Shown here one piece after another: positions 24,863 through 33,199 of a DNA stretch of 64,000 nt. This DNA is from CAYUVA01 sp964448115 [NCBI: uncultured bacterium] (GTDB taxonomy: Bacteria; CAYUVA01), in NCBI GenBank assembly GCA_964448115.1, contig CAYUVA010000018.1, positions 1-64,000 of the forward strand, written 5' to 3'. The notes below the pieces were generated by a model. That model had not been told where the DNA came from and ran no database searches. It saw only the letters and a list, made by a program, of their open reading frames with translations. Both the position numbers and the translations under genes were made by a program. The stretch's first letter is position 1; every line of letters starts with the position of its first letter.

Positions 24863-27800
24863 ATGAAGCGATTCAACATAAGCATTCTACTGGTGGCGAT
24901 GGCGGCAATCCTTTGCCCTTGCGCGGTCTGGGGAGACCTGCCCGAAGGCTTCCCCAATGACCCCGAATACGACCGCTCGGAGCACGAAGATCCACCTGGC
25001 TCGCCGTTTCGTGAGCAATGGTACCTGTTCAGCTTCGAGCCACGCAAGTACCCCGGCGCCGGCGTAAGCGGTATCAGCGCCGATATCGCCTGGGAATACT
25101 GCATCGGCAGGCGGGATGTAATTATCGCGGTGCTCGACTCCGGCACCGAGTGGGGAAATCCTGACCTGGCTAACCAGTACTACCTCAACCGCGGCGAGCT
25201 TCCCGAACCGCAGAACGGCGATGGAATAAGCACACCCGGCGTCTATGACTACAACCGCGACCGCTGGTTCAACATTGAGGACTATGTCGATGACCCAAGA
25301 GTTTACGACATCAGCGAGGACGGCATCATCGACCCCCACGACCTTATCCTGCTGTTTTCCGATGGTCTCGATGACGACAGCAACGGCTTCATCGACGATA
25401 TCTGCGGTTGGGACTTCTTCGAGGGAGATAACAATGCGATGGACAACGTGAAGTCCCAGGGCTACAGCCACGGCTACACCTGCATTCGAGAGGGTGCCTC
25501 GCAGGGGAATAATGGCATCGGCAAGACCGGTCCGGCTCCGATTATAAGTGTTATGCCGCTCAGGGTAGGCGATTTCTTCATGGCAGATATCAACCGGGTG
25601 GGCATGGCTGCGCTCTATGCTGCCCAGATGCGTTCCAACGTGCTATCCTGTGCGCTGGCGACCTACAACAACTCCAGCTTCGGCGCCGAGGCGATCCGCT
25701 ATGCTTACCAGCATGGCGTTTTGACCATAGCAGGCTCTGGCGATGAGGGCGCCTTCCACCACCACTATCCAGCCATCTACGACAAGGCGGTGATGATAAG
25801 CGGCATCGTTCCCGACAACCTCCATGTAGAGGATAGCCTGCCAACTACAACCTATATAAACAACAGCAACTTCAGCAACTGGGGAGCGCACCTGCATCTC
25901 TCCGTGCCCCACACCTCGACCTCGTATTCGACAGCTCTGGCATCGGGAGCGACCGCGCTCGTCTTCGCTTACGGAAAGGACCTGGTGGATCAAGGCGAGC
26001 TTGAATATGAGCTTACCGCTGGCGAGGTCAAGCAGATACTGTGCAACAACACAGATGATATCAACGAGCCTTACGACCCGCAGCGCTATCCGAGCCATGA
26101 AGGATGGGACTTTTATCACGGCTATGGACGCCTGAACCTGGGCAAAGCGCTCGCCTCCATGGGAGCCGGCACCATACCACCCCAGGCGGATATCGAGTGG
26201 CCGGAATGGTTCTCCATCCACGACCCGGAAAAGAAGCCTATACTCGAAATAGGTGGTTTCGTGTCTGCAAGGCGCGCCGAGTACTTCGAGTATAGCCTTG
26301 AGTACGGCATAGGCAGAGATCCCCTGTACTTCAAGGAATTTTATCATTCGGGTCCGATACAGGGCGAACTCAGGGGGACACTGGCGAGCCTCGATATAAC
26401 ATCGATCATCTTCATGTATCATCTCCCCCCGGAGACTCCCTTTGATCACATGGTTACCATCAGGCTCAAGGTGATCGATAACCTGGGCAACTATGCCGAG
26501 GACAAAAGGGCGATGTTCATCAGCCACGATGCTGATCTCAAGGCGAATTGTCCGATATACATCGGCGCATCAGGCGAATCATCCCCCAAGCTGGCTGATC
26601 TGAACAACGATGGCGCGCTGGAAATCGTATTCGGAACCGCTGATGGAAAGGTGTGCGTGATAAGGGGCGATGGCTCGGCTCAGACCGGCTGGCCGGTAAG
26701 CATGACCCCCTGCGATGCCTTCAACGGTTGGCTCGACCCCTCTGGTACCGCTGATTGGATCGCCTCGTTTAGCCCTGAGCTGCCCGTAAGCGGAGCATCC
26801 ATCATCGGCGCGCCGGCGGTCGGCGACATAAACCAGGACCGGCAGTTGGAGATCGTGATCGCCAACTCCGCGGGCAAGGTCTATGTATTCGACCCGGTTG
26901 GAAATGTATTGGCTGGGTTCCCGGTCTCGATGGATCCTGAGTTTTCCGACCCTTCGCTGCGCAGCCAGGAGTACATGGTGGAGATGGCTTTTTACTCATC
27001 GCCGGCGCTTGCTGACCTGGATGGCGACGAGTACTTGGAGATAATCATTTCCGGCGGGGATCAGAGGCTGTATGTCTGGCGCTATGATGGCAGTTCACTG
27101 GCGGGCTTCCCGGTGAGGCTCTACGATGCCTCCGAGGAAAATCCACAGGGGAGGAGGATCTTTTCATCTCCCGCGGTCGGCGATATCGATGGCGATGGCG
27201 TGCCTGAGATCGTGGTCGGCAGCCAGGAGGTCTATGGCACCAGTTGTCGGCTATATGCGGTCAGAGCCGATGGTAGCTTTATGCCCGGCTGGCCGGTCAA
27301 GCCGTTTGCATTGTATGCGGACATCGTCCCTGTAATTGGCACCGGCATCTCAAGTTCGCCGCTGCTTCTGGATATAGACCAAGATGGCACGCTCAAGATA
27401 GCGGCATCGGTGGTGATTGGAACTCCGACCATCTACAACTACGATGGGAGCATCTGGCGGGACATGAACCTTGCGCCGTTCGGTGCTTATTCGGACACTG
27501 ATGACACCCCGAGCATGGTGGTTATGTCCAATCACAGCGCCGGCGACCTGGACCTGGATGGAAAGCTGGAGTTTATAAGCGGCGGCACCGGCTTGCGATA
27601 TGCTTTATCCATGGCTTTCCAGGGAATCAGGGTAACCAACATCCACAACATCTCGGCTTGGGATACGGAGACTAATCGCTTCATGCCATGTTTCCCGCGC
27701 GCGCTGGAGGACGCCCAGTTCTTCGTCTCCCCGGCGGTTGCCGATATCGACCGCGATGGTTACCCGGAGATAATCCCCGGCACTGGCGGATACATCAGCC

Positions 27801-28417
27801 ACGCCTTCAATCATCGGGGTATTGAGCCAGCCGGATGGCCTAAGCTAAACGGCGGCTGGCTCTTTGCCAGCCCGGCTATCGGCGATGTCGATGGCGACAA
27901 GCTGCTCGAGGTGGTAGTCATAACCCGCGAGGGATACCTGTTTATCTGGGACACGAGGGGGACTATGGGACCGACGCATCGCCCCTCGGTGCACTTCCAG
28001 GAGTTCAGGGGCAACAACTACAACAACGGCGTGGTGAGCGTCCTGACTCCGACACCGACCCCGCAGCGCACCCCGCCATACACCTACACCCCCACCCCAT
28101 ACCCGGGCAACATTCCACAAGTGATGGTCGCCGGCTACATGGATACCTATATCTCAAGTGCATCAGGGGGAAAGTTCACCCTGTGGGCTTACACCGGCGA
28201 GGTTCCGCTGCATCTTAATCCGACCCTACATGTATTGTATCAAGGCACGGTGATAACTAACCTGCCGCTGATCGATGCGGTCAATGGCGTATTTGCCATG
28301 GGGGAAATGTCCGTATCGCCGGGCATCCCCCTTGGGTGCATACAGCTTTTGCTAAGATACACCGATGACAGGGAGCTTTCGAGTTTTTCCTGGCCATATT
28401 TACCAGTTACCAATTAA
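24863..28417 (+). CDS. Secreted subtilisin-like protein with FG-GAP/VCBS repeats and GYWDT tail
   Basis: A signal peptide (ISILLVAMAAILCPCAVWG) starts this 1,184-residue protein. Residues about 70-430 are an S8 subtilase domain: IIAVLDSGTEW (Asp92), YSHGYTC (His203), GNNGIGKTGPAP and TSTSYSTALASG (Ser354). The triad is kept, but the usual HGTHVAG and GTSMAxP signatures are worn, and the oxyanion Asn in AGNxG is replaced by Asp (AGSGDEG, about 294). Activity is therefore doubtful. Residues about 570-1050 contain around eight FG-GAP/VCBS blade repeats (PAVGDIDGDGVPEIVVGS, PALADLDGDEYLEI), with Ca-binding D-x-D-x-D-G loops expected to form a propeller. A Thr/Pro spacer (about 1057-1082) leads to the tail domain (1083-1184) shared with three other proteins here. 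HtpX follows at 41 bases. Surface-exposed or extracellular by inference. Confidence 0.87.
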   Translation: MKRFNISILLVAMAAILCPCAVWGDLPEGFPNDPEYDRSEHEDPPGSPFREQWYLFSFEPRKYPGAGVSGISADIAWEYCIGRRDVIIAVLDSGTEWGNPDLANQYYLNRGELPEPQNGDGISTPGVYDYNRDRWFNIEDYVDDPRVYDISEDGIIDPHDLILLFSDGLDDDSNGFIDDICGWDFFEGDNNAMDNVKSQGYSHGYTCIREGASQGNNGIGKTGPAPIISVMPLRVGDFFMADINRVGMAALYAAQMRSNVLSCALATYNNSSFGAEAIRYAYQHGVLTIAGSGDEGAFHHHYPAIYDKAVMISGIVPDNLHVEDSLPTTTYINNSNFSNWGAHLHLSVPHTSTSYSTALASGATALVFAYGKDLVDQGELEYELTAGEVKQILCNNTDDINEPYDPQRYPSHEGWDFYHGYGRLNLGKALASMGAGTIPPQADIEWPEWFSIHDPEKKPILEIGGFVSARRAEYFEYSLEYGIGRDPLYFKEFYHSGPIQGELRGTLASLDITSIIFMYHLPPETPFDHMVTIRLKVIDNLGNYAEDKRAMFISHDADLKANCPIYIGASGESSPKLADLNNDGALEIVFGTADGKVCVIRGDGSAQTGWPVSMTPCDAFNGWLDPSGTADWIASFSPELPVSGASIIGAPAVGDINQDRQLEIVIANSAGKVYVFDPVGNVLAGFPVSMDPEFSDPSLRSQEYMVEMAFYSSPALADLDGDEYLEIIISGGDQRLYVWRYDGSSLAGFPVRLYDASEENPQGRRIFSSPAVGDIDGDGVPEIVVGSQEVYGTSCRLYAVRADGSFMPGWPVKPFALYADIVPVIGTGISSSPLLLDIDQDGTLKIAASVVIGTPTIYNYDGSIWRDMNLAPFGAYSDTDDTPSMVVMSNHSAGDLDLDGKLEFISGGTGLRYALSMAFQGIRVTNIHNISAWDTETNRFMPCFPRALEDAQFFVSPAVADIDRDGYPEIIPGTGGYISHAFNHRGIEPAGWPKLNGGWLFASPAIGDVDGDKLLEVVVITREGYLFIWDTRGTMGPTHRPSVHFQEFRGNNYNNGVVSVLTPTPTPQRTPPYTYTPTPYPGNIPQVMVAGYMDTYISSASGGKFTLWAYTGEVPLHLNPTLHVLYQGTVITNLPLIDAVNGVFAMGEMSVSPGIPLGCIQLLLRYTDDRELSSFSWPYLPVTN

Positions 28418-28457
28418 GCGATAAACTGATATCAAACCATGGGAGAAACTAGCAGCC

Positions 28458-29366
28458 ATGGAAACAGGCTTACTCTTCGAGCAGATAGAGCAGAACAAGC
28501 GCAAGACCTGGATTCTGATCATCGGTTTCAGCCTTTTTATCACTGGATTAGGTCTGCTGTTCGGGTATAACTTCGGCAGCCCGGAAGCCGGCATCATCAT
28601 CGCATTGGTCATCGCCGTGGTCTATATCCTCATCGCCTACAAAGGGGCTAATACATGGGTATTATCGATAAGCAGGGCACAGCAGGCGGATCGCAAGGAA
28701 CATCGGATGCTGTATAACCTGGTCGAGGGGCTTTGCTTGGCTGGCGGGTTATACATGCCTAAGATATATGTAATCCAAGACGATGCACCTAATGCCTTTG
28801 CTACCGGGATGGATGAGAAAAACGGCGCGGTCATAGTAACCACGGGGCTTTTAGGGAAACTGAACAAGGAGGAGCTTGAGGGCGTTCTCGCCCACGAGCT
28901 TTCCCATATCAACAACCGCGACTCCCAGCTTATGGTGATCACTATCGCCCTGGTCGGAGTTGTTGCCCTGCTGAGCGATCTTATGCTAAGGAGCATGTTC
29001 TTCGGCAGCTCAAGGAGAAGGGCACCAGTAAAAGGTGGAGGACAACTCGGTGTTATCCTGGTGGTAGTTGGGCTGCTGTTGGCTGTTCTCGGTCCCATAG
29101 CTGCACAACTGATACGGCTTGCAATCTCAAGAAACCGCGAGTTTTTAGCCGATGCCTACGCTGTGAAGCTGACCCGCAATCCGGAGGGACTGATCAGGGC
29201 GCTCAAGAAGCTGACCATGGACAAGGAGCCACTCAAGGTCGCCAACAAGGCAACCGCACACCTGTATATTATCAACCCACTGATCGAGCATCGCGGTAAG
29301 CTGAACTCGCTGTTCAACACGCATCCATCCATAGACGACCGCATAGCAGCCCTCAAGAAGATGTAG
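28458..29366 (+). CDS. htpX: HtpX-like membrane metalloprotease (M48)
   Basis: HtpX-type proteases are membrane zinc endopeptidases involved in quality control of membrane proteins. The 302-residue protein has two N-terminal membrane segments (about 18-38 and 44-61), the zinc site LAHELSHINNRDSQ (His146, Glu147, His150), two more hydrophobic segments (about 156-178 and 196-220) and the third-ligand region SRNREFLADAYAV. Length and order match the family. It lies 41 bases downstream of the subtilase-like gene on the same strand and may share its transcript. Confidence 0.94.
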   Translation: METGLLFEQIEQNKRKTWILIIGFSLFITGLGLLFGYNFGSPEAGIIIALVIAVVYILIAYKGANTWVLSISRAQQADRKEHRMLYNLVEGLCLAGGLYMPKIYVIQDDAPNAFATGMDEKNGAVIVTTGLLGKLNKEELEGVLAHELSHINNRDSQLMVITIALVGVVALLSDLMLRSMFFGSSRRRAPVKGGGQLGVILVVVGLLLAVLGPIAAQLIRLAISRNREFLADAYAVKLTRNPEGLIRALKKLTMDKEPLKVANKATAHLYIINPLIEHRGKLNSLFNTHPSIDDRIAALKKM

Positions 29367-29408
29367 GAGGCATAAGGCTTAAGGATTGAGGTTTGAGTGC
29401 TTTTAGAA

Positions 29409-29424
29409 ACACAAAGACACAAAG
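29409..29424 (+). repeat. ACAAAGACACAAAG-type repeat copy
   Basis: ACACAAAGACACAAAG in the 170-base gap after htpX matches the copy at 19667-19680. It sits just upstream of the -35 box of the hydratase gene. Confidence 0.5.
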
Positions 29425-29430
29425 GAAAAC

Positions 29431-29458
29431 TTGAAATAAAGCTGAGATTATTTACAAT
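29431..29458 (+). promoter_or_regulatory. Promoter of the Fe-S hydratase beta gene
   Basis: TTGAAA (29431-29436), 16 bases and TACAAT (29453-29458) each match the housekeeping consensus at 5 of 6 positions. The leader would be about 70 bases before the ATG at 29536. Confidence 0.55.
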
Positions 29459-29535
29459 GGACTCTGCTAACCAAGATAGATGGTATTCATAGAAAACGAG
29501 ATTCTTGAACGAAAAGTCTAATAAGGAGCATCAAG

Positions 29536-30090
29536 ATGGCTGAACATAACCTGACCACTCCGCTCTCCGATGATGATGTAGCAAAGCTGAAGGCAGGCGA
29601 TTCGGTTCGTATCACCGGTATAATTTACGGTGCAAGGGATGCGGCGCACAAACGCATGGTTGAAGCGCTGGAAAGAGGAGAAGACCTGCCGATCGACCTC
29701 AAGGGCGCAGTTATATATTACGCAGGTCCTGCACCAGCGAAACCAGGTCAACCTATCGGCTCCGCGGGACCAACAACCAGCTACCGCATGGATGCCTATG
29801 CGCCAAAGCTGTTAGATCTAGGGCTTAAAGGGATGATCGGCAAGGGAAACCGCGGTAAAGAGGTAATCGAGTCATGTATTAAGAATAAGGCAGTTTACAT
29901 GGCTGCAACCGGCGGCGCCGGAGCGCTGATCGCAAAGTCGATAAAAAAGGTAACCACCGTGGATTACGAAGATTTAGGTCCCGAGGCTCTTCGTATGTAC
30001 GAGGTGGTGGATTTCCCTGCTATCGTTGTGAACGATATCTACGGAAATGACCTTTACGAGGAGGGAAGAAAGAAATACGCGGTGGATTAA
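29536..30090 (+). CDS. Class I fumarase/tartrate-dehydratase type Fe-S hydratase, beta subunit
   Basis: The 184-residue protein matches the C-terminal (beta) half of class I fumarate hydratases: LKAGDSVRITGIIYGARDAAH, GAVIYYAGPAPAKPGQPIGS, GPTTSYRMDAYAP, GMIGKGNRG and YMAATGGAGALIAKSIKKV. The alpha half, which provides the three cysteines for the [4Fe-4S] cluster, is normally encoded just upstream in two-subunit enzymes. Here no alpha gene lies in the window. Either alpha is elsewhere on the chromosome or the subunit is orphaned. With alpha it would interconvert fumarate and malate or a related hydroxyacid. AAGGAG lies about 7 bases before the ATG. Confidence 0.9.
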   Translation: MAEHNLTTPLSDDDVAKLKAGDSVRITGIIYGARDAAHKRMVEALERGEDLPIDLKGAVIYYAGPAPAKPGQPIGSAGPTTSYRMDAYAPKLLDLGLKGMIGKGNRGKEVIESCIKNKAVYMAATGGAGALIAKSIKKVTTVDYEDLGPEALRMYEVVDFPAIVVNDIYGNDLYEEGRKKYAVD

Positions 30091-30101
30091 AGGGGTAATC
30101 C

Positions 30102-30758
30102 TTGCAGGCTATGATTGGTTGCAGGTTACAAGTGGCTATTGTTTTTGCAATAACCTTTGTATTGCATCAAAATCTGGCTGCATCTGCTGAGAAGGTGCTA
30201 TTAGACCGAACCATAGCAGCCTATTCTGATCGAGTCATAACCCTAAGCGAGCTATTGGAGACCCAGGAGATATTCTTCCCCCAAAAGGAGATCTGTGAAT
30301 TCAACTTGGATGATGGCAACTTCCATGAGGTGTTGGACTTGATGGTCGGTCAGCGTTTAGCTCTAAAATTCCTTGAGAAGCTGCCCCATGAGGTGATCAG
30401 TCAAGAAAAGCTGGACACAAGAATCAACAACCTTATAGTCAAACACGGCTCAAGGGATGCTTTGGAGCAAGCGCTTCTTAAATGGGGACGGGACTGGGAT
30501 TACTTGGTCAAGCGGCTGGTAGATGAATGGAGGCTGTTCAATTACCTGAGGCATCGCCTTGGCAAAGATTTGAGCATCTCTGAAGAGCAGGTGCAAAGGC
30601 GTTACCAGGAGCTACGCAGTGAACTGGGAGAAGTAGCACTTACGGCGAAGGTCTCGGAGAAGATACGGCAGGTGATCATCGAGGAACAGATAAATGAAAG
30701 GCTGGAGAGCTGGATCGAAAAGCTGAAGGAGGTCTATGAGCTGAAGATCCTGCTTTAG
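30102..30758 (+). CDS. Exported SurA-N-like chaperone domain protein
   Basis: The 218-residue product has a signal peptide (LQVAIVFAITFVLHQNLAASA) and a mature part built like the N-terminal region of SurA/PrsA-type foldases: IAAYSDRVITLSELLETQEI, VLDLMVGQRLALKFLEKL, then helical sequence to RLESWIEKLKEVYELKI. No parvulin isomerase domain is present, so it would be a chaperone-like protein at most. The frame starts with TTG at 30102, 5-6 bases after AAAGGGG; the ATG at 30111 is an alternative. It begins 11 bases after the hydratase gene and overlaps the convergent GspM-like gene by 4 bases. Confidence 0.65.
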   Translation: MQAMIGCRLQVAIVFAITFVLHQNLAASAEKVLLDRTIAAYSDRVITLSELLETQEIFFPQKEICEFNLDDGNFHEVLDLMVGQRLALKFLEKLPHEVISQEKLDTRINNLIVKHGSRDALEQALLKWGRDWDYLVKRLVDEWRLFNYLRHRLGKDLSISEEQVQRRYQELRSELGEVALTAKVSEKIRQVIIEEQINERLESWIEKLKEVYELKILL

Positions 30759-31291
30759 CCAGAAGATCTAAAAAAGCTGACACGCAGGGTTAAATCCAGT
30801 TGGTCTTGATTATCGAAGCGCCTGTGGATGCGAATGCTGGAAAGGCTAATGGGTTGGTTGAGGCTCTCGATGCTGTAAAGGTACAAAAGAAGCTCATGCA
30901 TGCTTAGCCTTTGCAACCTGACCTCTACGGTTATGACGGTTGCGCCGCGCTCGCTGCGTGTATCCAAAGGTTTCAGGGATACCAGCTTGGAGCGAATGCC
31001 ATTTGCCTCAGCGTTGCGCTCCAGGAATGTTAAAAGAGAAAAGTTGCTTGATTGAGCTTGCTTGCTAGAGGAATGGACTGCATTATTTGCTCGAAGCAGT
31101 TCCAACTGGGCAGCTAATTGCTTGAGTTGTTCCATCTGCCTTTGTCGCGAGGCGATCTTGGCTTGCATCTCCCGGCTCTTTTGGGCTAGCGGATGTATCA
31201 CCAAGCTATAGTACAAGGCGAGCAGTATCACTGCTGTACCCACATAAACAAAACGCCTTTCCCTGCTTCTTAGCTTCATTAGCCTATCCAT
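30755..31291 (-). CDS. GspM/PilO-like secretion-system inner-membrane protein
   Basis: The 178-residue protein has one N-terminal membrane helix (FVYVGTAVILLALYYSLVI), a coiled coil (KSREMQAKIASRQRQMEQLK and on to about 65) and a C-terminal alpha-beta domain (TVITVEVRLQRLSMHELLLY, SISLSSIRIHRRF). This is the architecture of GspM/PilO, which pair with GspL/PilN in type II secretion or type IV pili. The gene overlaps the upstream GspL-like gene by 8 bases, supporting that assignment. Confidence 0.75.
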   Translation of the reverse strand: MDRLMKLRSRERRFVYVGTAVILLALYYSLVIHPLAQKSREMQAKIASRQRQMEQLKQLAAQLELLRANNAVHSSSKQAQSSNFSLLTFLERNAEANGIRSKLVSLKPLDTRSERGATVITVEVRLQRLSMHELLLYLYSIESLNQPISLSSIRIHRRFDNQDQLDLTLRVSFFRSSG

Positions 31292-32723
31292 TGGTTTCCA
31301 GCTTCAGTCTAAAGGTTATGTTCCCCTCTTTTGCGCTGACATCAGCCTTTTCTATGGAGACAGACTCGATATGAGCACTGGTTTGAAGAGCTTTTTTTAT
31401 TGCCTCAAGGTTTTCAAAGGAATCGATATATCCCTCGATAAAGGTATCGTTTCCCTCGATGCGTAGATCCACCACCTCTAATGGGATCTGCTCATCGATG
31501 ACAGATGATATAATATGCATGAGCTGTAATGGAGATAAGCTGCTTTCAGAGCCATAACCTATCTGGTTTCGCTTAAGCTCCCTTACTGCCTGGCGCATTT
31601 GTTCCACCTCGTTTACGACGCGAGTTGTATTGGGCATCTTTTCCTTGAACAGTAAAAGCATCTGGTTCTTCACCTGCTCATAACGCCTCTGTTGATGCCT
31701 CAAGGAGATGTAGGAATCCGCCACCGGCAAAAGCAATAAGCCGGCGAGAAAGACCGCCGCTGCTCGCATTATAAATTGCATCTGGTACCCACCGAGGGCT
31801 GAGGAGCCTGTAATAAAAAGGTCGGCAGGCATCGATTGCAGCGGAATGGAGGCTAATGACGCAACTGAAATCGCTTGATATACACTCGATAGCTTGGCAC
31901 CATTGAGCTTGACCTTTACCGCGCTATGCAGATCATCAATGCTTGAAGCGGGCAAGCCGAGCGCTTCTTTCAGCCTGTAGTTCAGGGACGAATCGCTCGG
32001 GATGTTCGTATATATCTCCTTGACCTGTTCTCTCCGATCTCTGGATAAGGATTTACAGAAAATCCTTACATGATTAAGCAAGATATCCTCGGTCGCATCG
32101 GTGTCCCCATCGGGTATCAGGAATGTCCTATATGCAAATAATTCCTTAGCAGAGGCAGCCAGCAGGCTGACCGAACCATTGTTTGTATCCACAAAGAGCC
32201 TTGCCGAATCGGGGTCGTCCCATTGTACCAGCCGATTGAACTGCTGCATAGCAATCGCCTGCGGGGTAGCGGATGCGATTACAGCCCCTTTGGCGATCGC
32301 TGCTTGAGATAGCTGATCCATAATTCCAGCCGCTGCAGCGAAGGCTAATACGCTCGATCCCTTGCTGCAAAATGCCTTATCGGTATAAGAGATGGCAAGA
32401 TCCTCCAATGTAGCTGGCAGCATAGCCTCCAGCTTGAAGGGGATCGCCTTTGCCAGGTTGCGAGCAGGTATGTCTCCCACCTCAAGGATGCGGTTATAAA
32501 GGTAAGTGCCTGGAATGATGAGCCTGTATCGCCCCTTGGCTGACAGGTTCCTAGCGATCTGGGTTATTAGCTCCTTAAGATCTCCAGGCTTCTGTTTTCC
32601 AGGAATCTCGATGGTTCTCGATGCGGTAATGCTGATAGAGCCTATCGAGCGATGAATGCGTATGAGCTTCAGTTTGCTGGTTCCCGGATGGATAACATCA
32701 AAGGTCTCAAATAAGAAGGACAA
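31284..32723 (-). CDS. GspL-like type II secretion protein
   Basis: GspL links the cytoplasmic ATPase GspE to the periplasmic GspM. The 479-residue protein has an actin-like cytoplasmic part (about 1-310) with EVGDIPARNLAKAIPFKLEA, the typical GspL/PilM segment, and FVDTNNGSVSLLAA. One membrane helix (AAAVFLAGLLLLPVADSYI, about 318-345) follows, then a periplasmic coiled coil and a ferredoxin-like fold (SPLQLMHIISSVIDEQIPLE, IEGYIDSFENLEAIKKAL). This order matches GspL, or a PilM-PilN fusion. GspM follows with an 8-base overlap. The ATPase, secretin and pseudopilins are not in the window. Confidence 0.8.
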   Translation of the reverse strand: MSFLFETFDVIHPGTSKLKLIRIHRSIGSISITASRTIEIPGKQKPGDLKELITQIARNLSAKGRYRLIIPGTYLYNRILEVGDIPARNLAKAIPFKLEAMLPATLEDLAISYTDKAFCSKGSSVLAFAAAAGIMDQLSQAAIAKGAVIASATPQAIAMQQFNRLVQWDDPDSARLFVDTNNGSVSLLAASAKELFAYRTFLIPDGDTDATEDILLNHVRIFCKSLSRDRREQVKEIYTNIPSDSSLNYRLKEALGLPASSIDDLHSAVKVKLNGAKLSSVYQAISVASLASIPLQSMPADLFITGSSALGGYQMQFIMRAAAVFLAGLLLLPVADSYISLRHQQRRYEQVKNQMLLLFKEKMPNTTRVVNEVEQMRQAVRELKRNQIGYGSESSLSPLQLMHIISSVIDEQIPLEVVDLRIEGNDTFIEGYIDSFENLEAIKKALQTSAHIESVSIEKADVSAKEGNITFRLKLETNG

Positions 32724-32750
32724 AGTAGGAGCCTCTTGGTCTTGATTTGA

Positions 32751-33152
32751 TCAGTTCCCCTTCAGGAAGAAATGAAAGGTATAAACATGGTCGTTTATGA
32801 TCGGCAGAGTTACCGTTCTCGTATAGGTTATCTCCGCGTTGAAGCTCTTGTCCGGGCTCCTGGTTACCTTGACCTTCTTGGGGTCGAGCGCGATTCCATA
32901 CTCCCTGGCAGCAGCCATGATATCATCGGTCATCGATTTCACTGTTGGTGGATCAGCATACCTGGAGAACTTATCCCAATTTAGTATTTCCTGACACTTG
33001 GTTTTGAACTTGGTGTTCTGCCACTTGGGCATATAGAACTTGTATCCCAGGAATCCGCCTACAACCAGCACGATGATGAATATCACCGTCGGCGCATTTG
33101 AGTTTGCCTTGCCTCTATTATTGGCAAGATAATTCGGTAAAAAACCCCTCAT
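32751..33152 (-). CDS. Small single-span membrane protein, DUF4845-like
   Basis: The 133-residue product has one N-terminal membrane helix (APTVIFIIVLVVGGFLGYKFY, about 21-41) and an exported domain containing DDIMAAAREYGIALDPKKV and ITYTRTVTLPIINDHVYTFH. The plan (short basic N-terminus, helix, then a domain ending in a V-P-L-like strand) is like DUF4845 proteins, but identity is not certain. It lies 27 bases before the GspL-like gene and 47 after the PilR-like gene on the same strand, so it probably belongs to the same operon. Function unknown. Confidence 0.6.
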   Translation of the reverse strand: MRGFLPNYLANNRGKANSNAPTVIFIIVLVVGGFLGYKFYMPKWQNTKFKTKCQEILNWDKFSRYADPPTVKSMTDDIMAAAREYGIALDPKKVKVTRSPDKSFNAEITYTRTVTLPIINDHVYTFHFFLKGN

Positions 33153-33199
33153 AATATTCCCTCCTTCGTATTAAGGTAAGATGTCATCTTGATCCCGCT

